From positions 1 to 10,596 of the forward strand of contig JAUXFJ010000030.1 in the NCBI GenBank assembly GCA_030620065.1: 10,596 nt of DNA, written 5' to 3'. Of this stretch, positions 5,141 to 10,596 are shown piece by piece (within the stretch, counting starts at the first letter, position 1; the number at the start of each line of letters is the position of its first letter). The DNA comes from Anaerolineaceae bacterium (GTDB taxonomy: Bacteria; Chloroflexota; Anaerolineae; Anaerolineales; Anaerolineaceae). The notes under the pieces are model-generated. The model did no database searches. It was given only the letters and a program-made list of their open reading frames with translations, and was not told the DNA's origin. A program made the translations under genes and the position numbers.

Positions 5141-7075
5141 ATGTCTCTATTTGATATTAGTTGGACAGTCATTCTAAAGACCATTGGGCAAATCTTAACC
5201 GCAGGGGTTGCGATCACTGCTTTTGCGCTCTTGCTGAATGCGTTAACATTTAATCTTCAGGATAGGGTTGCGCGGTCATTTGCGTTGATCTTGGCTTGTG
5301 TCGTGATAGTCTATACATCTGAAGCGATTGCTAGTGCATCTACTGAGGGGATCATCGTTGAGTGGCTGCTCAGGTTGAAGTGGGTGGGGATCATCTTTTT
5401 ACCTGCAACATACTTACACTTTTCAAACGCTCTTTTAACGCTCACCGGCCGACCAAGTCGTGGGCGGCGGAGCTTAATGGTAAAGCTCGTTTATGTGTTC
5501 TCATTTTTACTGCTCTTTTTCGTTTCCACAAATATCTTGATCGGTCCTTTAGCGGAAATTGATCAACCGGCCCCTTATCTATCACAGACCATCTATACTA
5601 GTTTGTTTGCAGTTTACTATGCTGCTGTGATGCTTATGGCGGGTTATAACCTAGCACGGGCATTCAAGCGCGGGGTAACAAAGACAAGCCGCCGAAGGAT
5701 GGTCTATCTTTTTGCTGGCGCAACTGCACCTGCCATTGGTTGCTATCCATACTTAGTATATGGTTCAGGGATATTTGCTACTTACCCGGCAGCCTTTTGG
5801 ATACTTGTCATTCTCAGTTGCATGATCGTGGGTGGTTTCCTGGTGGCAATGGCATATTCGGTGGCTTTTTTCGGTGTGACATGGACAGATCGGGTTGTAA
5901 AAAGCCGTCTTTTTAAATGGTTAATGCGTGGACCGTTTACAGCATCCGTTACGTTGGGGTTAACTACTATTATTAGAAGGATCGGACAATATTTCGGAAT
6001 TACCTATACTGCATTCGCTCCCATTGCAATGGTCGGATCGATTTTACTGCTTGAATATAGCATCACCTTATTGGCACCAATTTGGGAAAAATGGCTGTTT
6101 TATGGGCCTGACCGAGATGACCTGATGCTCATTCGTTCCTTAGAGGATCACCTGCTGACGCGGAAGGACCTCAACCAGTTTCTGGAGATTGTCGTTGCCT
6201 CCATATGTGATCGTTTACAAGTGCCAGGTGCATTTGTGGCTGCATTTAATCAAGAAGATATAGATTACCTAGTCAAGGCTGGTGATGATAGAGCGTTTAG
6301 GGAAATTCAGTCAAGTAGTGAACTGTTTCATTTCACAGCTAAAAACGGCAAGGAAATGAATGATACCTTCTTTCGATGGGGAGAATTTCTATTAATGCCG
6401 CTGATTTACGAAAGTGAGCAGAATGGTCAGAATCTGCTTGGTATTTGTGGTTTTCCTTGGCTTGAGGGGAAAGAAATGGATGAAGAGCATGCGGCAGCGG
6501 TCCGTTTAATGGGGGCGCGGGCTGCGATGGCTTTGAAAGACCGCCGTCTGCAACAGCAAGTTCTCAATTCATTGGTTGCCTTGCAGCCACATGTAAACTT
6601 GATCCAGCAATTGCGTGCGATCTCGAGGTATGATCAATCCGGGATCTTATCGGAAGAGGGTGTTCTTCCGATGGAAGATTTCACTTCCTGGGTTAAAGAT
6701 GCCCTAGTACATTTTTGGGGAGGGCCGAAGCTAACTGAAAGTCCACTGTTAAATTTAAGGATTGTTCAAGAGTCGGCTGCCGCACACGATGGCAATTACT
6801 CAAATGCGCTGCGCGGTATCTTAAAAAGAGCCATTGGCCAAGTTAAACCTGAAGGAGAAAGACGGTTTACCGGGGAATGGATATTATATAATATATTAGA
6901 GTTAAAGTTTCTTGAAGGAAAGAAAGTTCGGGAAATCGCATCTCGTTTAGCTATGTCTGAGGCTGATTTATATCGGAAACAGCGCATTGCTATCGAAGTA
7001 GTAGCAAAAGTGATCCTTGAGATGGAAAAAGGGGTCCATGAAAATGGTTCAGTCTCAACGGATGATCACTCTTAA
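5141..7075 (+). CDS. Multi-TM sensor protein with GAF-like domain and C-terminal HTH, no kinase domain
   Basis: This 644-residue membrane protein is probably a signal-responsive regulator. Residues about 10-314 contain eight or nine hydrophobic helices resembling the N-terminal 7TM sensory regions of some histidine kinases (KWVGIIFLPATYLHFSNALL at 80-99 is the typical third helix region). Residues about 335-470 look like a GAF domain: a helix with LNQFLEIVVASICDRL, strands GAFVAAF and FLLMPL, and a closing helix AAAVRLMGARAAMALKDRR. The tail (550-628) includes ALRGILKRAIGQVKPEGER, then EWILYNILELKFLEGKKV, then REIASRLAMSEADLYRKQR (597-615), which reads as a sigma-region-4-like helix-turn-helix. 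I see no DHp His box, no N/G1/G2 ATP-binding boxes and no GGDEF or phosphatase motif. It would therefore act as a membrane-tethered one-component regulator, or be released by proteolysis, unless the HTH is a protein-interaction fold. It sits 18 bp after the GNAT gene; the ribosome binding site is weak. Confidence 0.75.
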   Translation: MSLFDISWTVILKTIGQILTAGVAITAFALLLNALTFNLQDRVARSFALILACVVIVYTSEAIASASTEGIIVEWLLRLKWVGIIFLPATYLHFSNALLTLTGRPSRGRRSLMVKLVYVFSFLLLFFVSTNILIGPLAEIDQPAPYLSQTIYTSLFAVYYAAVMLMAGYNLARAFKRGVTKTSRRRMVYLFAGATAPAIGCYPYLVYGSGIFATYPAAFWILVILSCMIVGGFLVAMAYSVAFFGVTWTDRVVKSRLFKWLMRGPFTASVTLGLTTIIRRIGQYFGITYTAFAPIAMVGSILLLEYSITLLAPIWEKWLFYGPDRDDLMLIRSLEDHLLTRKDLNQFLEIVVASICDRLQVPGAFVAAFNQEDIDYLVKAGDDRAFREIQSSSELFHFTAKNGKEMNDTFFRWGEFLLMPLIYESEQNGQNLLGICGFPWLEGKEMDEEHAAAVRLMGARAAMALKDRRLQQQVLNSLVALQPHVNLIQQLRAISRYDQSGILSEEGVLPMEDFTSWVKDALVHFWGGPKLTESPLLNLRIVQESAAAHDGNYSNALRGILKRAIGQVKPEGERRFTGEWILYNILELKFLEGKKVREIASRLAMSEADLYRKQRIAIEVVAKVILEMEKGVHENGSVSTDDHS

Positions 7076-7135
7076 GATATCATAGCAGAAACAACGGCTC
7101 ATTAATAGCTGAAAGGCGTTCGTGGAGGACGGCTT

Positions 7136-8104
7136 ATGAATAGCAGCAGTAATGATGGATATTCAGACGGGGTGGGTGAGGTCAAAAAGCCTGATGAAGG
7201 TTGGTGGGCAGCTATACTTGTAGACGAAAAAAACCTTCAGGAAGATGAAGAATTCAACGAGACGATTAATTGTGGTGATACAAGAAAGACCGAAACCAAA
7301 CCTGCGGAGGCATTGGATTGGGACTTTATCCAAGGTGTCTGTGATGCGGACGAGATCATCCGATTAACAGTCACGAGTTATAATCGTGGGGGTATATTGG
7401 CTTCTGGAGAAGGTATTCAGGGATTTGTGCCTGCTTCTCATTTAATTAACCTCCCTGCTGACTGTAACGAATCTGATCGGGAAATGTGTTTTGAAGAATA
7501 TCTGGGGCAGCAGATCGCGGTTAAAGTAATCGAGTGTGAACCAGTACGTGAGCGTTTGATACTTTCAGAACGTGCTGCGCTTGCAGGTGAGGGTCGAAGG
7601 AATTATTTATTAAGTACACTGAAAGAAAATGAAATCGTTGAGGGAAAGGTAACCAATGCCACGGAATTTGGCGTGTTTGTTGACCTTGGCGGATTAGAAG
7701 GTTTGATCCATGTCTCTGAGCTCTCGTGGGGAAGGGTTCAATGCCCAAGGGATATCCTCAAAGTGGGTGAGATTGTTCAGGTGCTTATCATTCAGATCGC
7801 TGAAGAAAAGGGGCGGATTGCCTTAAGTTTAAAGCGTTTGACCGAAAATCCTTGGAAATCCATTTTGGAGGTACACCATCCTGGCGATATTGTTCCCGCT
7901 ATTGTGACTTGCGTGAAGAATTACGGTGTATTTGCTCGGCTAGAAGAAGGTGTTGAGGGGTTGATCCACGTTTCATCGGTAGATCTTCCACCAAATGTTT
8001 CGATGGAAGATTATTTTTTTCAAGGTCAAGAAGTTTTGGTAAGAATATTACATATTGAACCAGAGAAAAGACGGCTTGGTTTGAGTCTTGAGATGAGGAA
8101 ATAA
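7136..8104 (+). CDS. S1 RNA-binding domain protein (ribosomal protein S1 homologue, three S1 domains)
   Basis: This 322-residue cytoplasmic RNA-binding protein probably has an S1-like role in mRNA binding by the 30S subunit, or acts as a general RNA-binding factor. An acidic, low-complexity N-terminus (1-60) precedes three S1 (OB-fold) domains. The first, about 62-147, is diverged, with GGILASGEGIQGFVPASHL. The second, about 165-233, is canonical: GKVTNATEFGVFVDLGGLEG, then LIHVSELSW and RIALSLKRL. The third, about 248-320, has VTCVKNYGVFARLEEGVEG, then LIHVSS and RLGLSLEMRK. Typical proteobacterial S1 has six domains; three or four are common in other phyla. ATG 7136 is well supported by GGAGG (7124-7128) 7 bp upstream, the best-placed site in this run. 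It follows the sensor gene by 60 bp and is only 6 bp ahead of the FtsK gene. The symbol rpsA would be plausible but is not certain. Confidence 0.85.
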   Translation: MNSSSNDGYSDGVGEVKKPDEGWWAAILVDEKNLQEDEEFNETINCGDTRKTETKPAEALDWDFIQGVCDADEIIRLTVTSYNRGGILASGEGIQGFVPASHLINLPADCNESDREMCFEEYLGQQIAVKVIECEPVRERLILSERAALAGEGRRNYLLSTLKENEIVEGKVTNATEFGVFVDLGGLEGLIHVSELSWGRVQCPRDILKVGEIVQVLIIQIAEEKGRIALSLKRLTENPWKSILEVHHPGDIVPAIVTCVKNYGVFARLEEGVEGLIHVSSVDLPPNVSMEDYFFQGQEVLVRILHIEPEKRRLGLSLEMRK

Positions 8105-8110
8105 CAAATA

Positions 8111-10351
8111 ATGGCGAAACTTCCCCGAAAATCTAAGGAAAGTCAATCTTTACCCAGGCAAATGAATATCTTTGAGGGACGAAAGGGTGAGAAAGCAGGC
8201 GGTGTATTTTATGCCTTTTTACAGCGCTTTGCGCGCTATGGGTGGGATATGCTTGGGGTTGTCCTGCTATCCAGTACATTGATCACGCTGCTGGGATTTC
8301 TAGGTATCACTAAAGGTGTCTTGATCACCCCCCTGGTTTCATTCTTAACCCGCTGGCTTGGGTTAGGCCGTTTTTTATTAGTGCTTTCTTTGTTCATTAT
8401 CGGTGTAACAGTTGTGCGGTGGCGCAAACATCCTCCGGAACATATAGGGTTGGGACGGATCGTAGCTTTTGAATTAGCTAGTTTCATCCTTCTAGCAATT
8501 CTTTCGATAACTGATGGCAGCTCTATAGCTGAAGCTGAGAGCGGGAGCAGCATGGGAGGGATCGTTGGTTGGGGAATTGCAGAGCTTTTCATGGTGGTTT
8601 TGGGGCGCGTGGGCGGGGCTATTGTCTTGATCATTGTTTTTTTTGTTTTGGTTGGCATTGGATTTAACTTGTTCGGCTGTTTAGAAAAATGGGTTCAAAC
8701 TAGGCTGGAAAGATACTCCTCCGGTGCTTATAATGGGCAGGCGGTTGGTTTTGAACCCGCGCCTGTCGTGACAGAGGAAGATGTTGAGGATAAGAGAACC
8801 AAAGCGAAAAAAGAAAAAGAGATGCCTTATATCCCCCCGGAGTTTCGCAAATCATTTACACCTGCAAGTGTTGTAGATGAACGACCTGACAATCCCCCTG
8901 ATCGAGCTGAGATTCTACCTCCCTTAACGCTTCTTGAAGGCGAAAAATCATATAGTCCGGATAAGCGGACGATTAACATGACCGCTGGGCTTATTGAAAA
9001 AACTTTAGCTGACTTTGGCATTCCCGCAAAGGTGGTTGGATTTCGAATTGGGCCAACGGTAACGCAGTACGCTGTTGAACCGGGCTATATTGAGAAGAAT
9101 GGCTCAGACGAGAAGCACAAAATTCGAATTTCCCAAATTTCTTCTCTTTCGCGGGACTTAACATTAGCGTTAAAAGCTGAACGTTTACGCATTGAAGCGC
9201 CTGTACCAGGGAAATCTTATGTGGGCATAGAGGTTCCTAATAGTAAAACTACTGTTGTACGCCTGCGACCGATCCTTGAATCAGAGGCTTTTTACCGTGT
9301 CAATTCCCCGCTGGCAGTCCCTTTAGGCCGTGATGTTTCAGGCCGGCCTGTGGTATCCGATTTGGCAACCATGCCGCATTTACTGATTGCTGGAACAACA
9401 GGCTCAGGCAAGTCCGTGTGCATTGCAGCGCTGACAACTTGTTTGGTCATGAACAATACCCCTGAAGAGCTTCGATTAGTGATGATTGATCCCAAGCTGG
9501 TGGAATTAATGCGTTTCAATGGGCTTCCCCATATTTTGGGACAAGTTGAGACTGATATTGAAAGGATACTAGGTGTCCTGCGCTGGGTAACAGCAGAGAT
9601 GGATCACCGCTATAAGCTTTTAGAAAAGGTTCGGGCGCGCAATCTTGACTCCTATAATGTAAAAATGGGCAGGACCAATAAAACAAAGCTGCCGCGTTTG
9701 GTTGTGATGATTGATGAATTGGCTGATCTGATGATGACCGCGCCGGATCAAACGGAACATGCTCTTGTTCGCCTTGCACAAAAATCACGTGCGGTTGGTA
9801 TCCATCTTGTGGTTGCTACACAGCGTCCCAGCACGGACGTGGTTACAGGTGTGATCAAAGCGAATTTTCCAACTCGCATTGCCTTTACCATGGCGTCCTC
9901 TATTGATTCACGGGTGGTACTGGATACAAATGGCGCCGAAACACTTTTAGGCAAGGGAGATATGCTTTTCCTGCATCCCGAATCAGGTGTGCCGCAGCGC
10001 TCACAAGGTGTTATGGTTACTGATAAGGAACTGGACAAGGTAATAAAGTGGTGGAAGAAGGTATCTCAAGCAGAACCTGCTAAAATTGCAGAAGAAGTAC
10101 CTCCCTGGGAAGAAACGATCAATCATGAAGGTTATGAGAATAAGGATGATGCTTTGATCGACCGTGCGATAGACATTGTACGGAAAGAGCGGCGTGCGAG
10201 TGCTTCATACCTTCAAAGGCAGCTACGGGTTGGATACCCGCGTGCTGCACGGTTGATCGATAAGCTCGAAGAAATGGGTGTGCTTGGTCCTTCCAAGGGG
10301 GGTGGTAAAGAGCGTGAGATACTCATTGCTGCAGATGAGGAAGATCAGTAG
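8111..10351 (+). CDS. ftsK: DNA translocase FtsK/SpoIIIE
   Basis: This membrane-anchored hexameric ATPase pumps double-stranded DNA and helps clear and resolve the chromosome terminus at the division septum. The 746-residue length is normal for the short-linker class (B. subtilis SpoIIIE-like). The N-terminal part has about four TM helices (roughly 47-66, 88-103, 117-133, 167-186), then a charged linker (about 190-265) far shorter than in E. coli FtsK. The motor follows: alpha/beta region with FRIGPTVTQYAVEP (311-324), RIEAPVPGKSYVGIEVPN (360-377), Walker A GTTGSGKS (428-435), MIDPKLVEL (458-466), Walker B LVVMIDE (530-536) and ATQRPSTDVVTGVIKANFP (569-587). The C-terminal winged-helix gamma domain (about 679-740) is complete, with RRASASYLQRQLRVGYPRAARLID; it recognises orienting sequences such as KOPS/SRS in characterised homologues. 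The gene begins 6 bp after the S1 gene, with GAGG 12 bp upstream inside S1 codons, suggesting translational coupling. Confidence 0.97.
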   Translation: MAKLPRKSKESQSLPRQMNIFEGRKGEKAGGVFYAFLQRFARYGWDMLGVVLLSSTLITLLGFLGITKGVLITPLVSFLTRWLGLGRFLLVLSLFIIGVTVVRWRKHPPEHIGLGRIVAFELASFILLAILSITDGSSIAEAESGSSMGGIVGWGIAELFMVVLGRVGGAIVLIIVFFVLVGIGFNLFGCLEKWVQTRLERYSSGAYNGQAVGFEPAPVVTEEDVEDKRTKAKKEKEMPYIPPEFRKSFTPASVVDERPDNPPDRAEILPPLTLLEGEKSYSPDKRTINMTAGLIEKTLADFGIPAKVVGFRIGPTVTQYAVEPGYIEKNGSDEKHKIRISQISSLSRDLTLALKAERLRIEAPVPGKSYVGIEVPNSKTTVVRLRPILESEAFYRVNSPLAVPLGRDVSGRPVVSDLATMPHLLIAGTTGSGKSVCIAALTTCLVMNNTPEELRLVMIDPKLVELMRFNGLPHILGQVETDIERILGVLRWVTAEMDHRYKLLEKVRARNLDSYNVKMGRTNKTKLPRLVVMIDELADLMMTAPDQTEHALVRLAQKSRAVGIHLVVATQRPSTDVVTGVIKANFPTRIAFTMASSIDSRVVLDTNGAETLLGKGDMLFLHPESGVPQRSQGVMVTDKELDKVIKWWKKVSQAEPAKIAEEVPPWEETINHEGYENKDDALIDRAIDIVRKERRASASYLQRQLRVGYPRAARLIDKLEEMGVLGPSKGGGKEREILIAADEEDQ

Positions 10352-10399
10352 GGGATCCGCAGGGTGGTGCTTGACTGTTTATACATTCAGGTTTAGCAT

Positions 10400-10408
10400 T
10401 GTTATAAT
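10400..10408 (+). promoter_or_regulatory. Extended -10 promoter element before the last gene
   Basis: TGT-TATAAT (10400-10408) is identical over nine bases to the element before the purine nucleoside phosphorylase gene. Transcription would begin near 10415, giving a leader of about 15 nt. No good -35 hexamer is at normal distance: TTTATA (10378) is 19 bp away and weak, and TTGACT (10371) is 26 bp away. Extended -10 elements can work without one. Confidence 0.5.
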
Positions 10409-10429
10409 TTTGAAATACAAGGTTGATAC

Positions 10430-10596
10430 ATGGCAAAGAATTCAATAAAACCTTTTCGACTTGAGGGTTTCTTAAGAGATATATTTGAAGATGTTCTAAA
10501 CGCAATAGGCGGATGGCTGAATGGAATGGGAATCAAGCCAAATGTTGTTACAGTCGCTGGTTTAGTCGGAAATATCGTGGCTGGTGTGTTAATTGC
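10430..10596 (+). CDS. CDP-alcohol phosphatidyltransferase (PgsA-like), 3' end cut by window edge
   Basis: Only the first 55 codons are present. They give a basic/amphipathic start (MAKNSIKPFRLEGFLRDIFE), then AIGGWLNGMGIKPNVVTVAG and a hydrophobic helix (LVGNIVAGVLI). The IKPNVVTVAG segment followed by a TM helix matches the beginning of CDP-alcohol phosphatidyltransferases (PF01066), which couple CDP-diacylglycerol to an alcohol such as glycerol-3-phosphate or inositol phosphate in the membrane. The catalytic DG-x2-AR-x8-G-x3-D-x3-D motif would lie beyond the window, so the substrate class (PgsA, PIS or other) cannot be told. ATG 10430 has AAGG (10419-10422) 7 bp upstream. It lies 78 bp after ftsK with its own promoter element. 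Confidence 0.8.
   Translation, partial: MAKNSIKPFRLEGFLRDIFEDVLNAIGGWLNGMGIKPNVVTVAGLVGNIVAGVLI

Noticed and set aside
5141..7075. Sensor histidine kinase
   Set aside because: The N-terminal TM region suggests it, but no His phosphorylation box and no N, G1 or G2 ATP-binding motifs are present; the C-terminus is HTH-like instead.
10371..10376. TTGACT as the -35 box of the last gene's promoter
   Set aside because: The distance to TATAAT (10403) is 26 bp, too long for sigma-70-type recognition.

Overview
The window looks like chromosomal DNA from a Chloroflexota bacterium of the Anaerolineae type. This is inferred from protein style: lipoproteins with Thr/Pro-rich linkers and an extracellular SH3-like domain carrying an NCRTGPG motif, a multi-TM + GAF-like + C-terminal HTH protein with no kinase, and a moderate-to-low GC, sigma-70-like promoter style. 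No rRNA or marker gene confirms it. All genes are on the plus strand. I see no insertion sequence, integrase, phage gene or CRISPR array.

Layout. (1) 1-614: 3' part of a YhhN/TMEM86-type membrane protein (lysoplasmalogenase family), cut by the left edge. (2) 777-2570: an imperfect tandem duplication carrying two paralogous secreted lipoprotein genes. Leader and signal-peptide DNA are almost identical (3 differences in 142 bp), while the mature parts have diverged and only the first copy has an SH3-like domain. (3) 2652-2782: a tRNA with a CAT anticodon behind a near-consensus promoter. (4) 2877-3785: a trimeric-type purine nucleoside phosphorylase with its own extended -10 promoter. (5) 3821-8104: a run of closely spaced genes for a two-TM protein with an Ig-like outer domain, a GNAT acetyltransferase, a membrane sensor with HTH tail, and a three-domain S1 RNA-binding protein. 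(6) 8111-10351: a complete FtsK/SpoIIIE DNA translocase, 6 bp after the S1 gene. (7) 10430 to the end: the first 55 codons of a CDP-alcohol phosphatidyltransferase, with another extended -10 element in front.

How it fits together. The right two thirds are mostly housekeeping: purine salvage, translation/RNA binding, chromosome segregation and phospholipid synthesis. The sensor-HTH protein and the Ig-domain protein are candidate envelope-sensing members of this run. The left third is the accessory part, where the lipoprotein pair shows recent duplication and domain gain or loss. I found no clear-cut new defence or mobile system. The most unusual items are the duplicated lipoproteins, the kinase-less membrane sensor with a DNA-binding-like tail, and a possible 9-codon leader reading frame overlapping the start of the Ig-domain gene.
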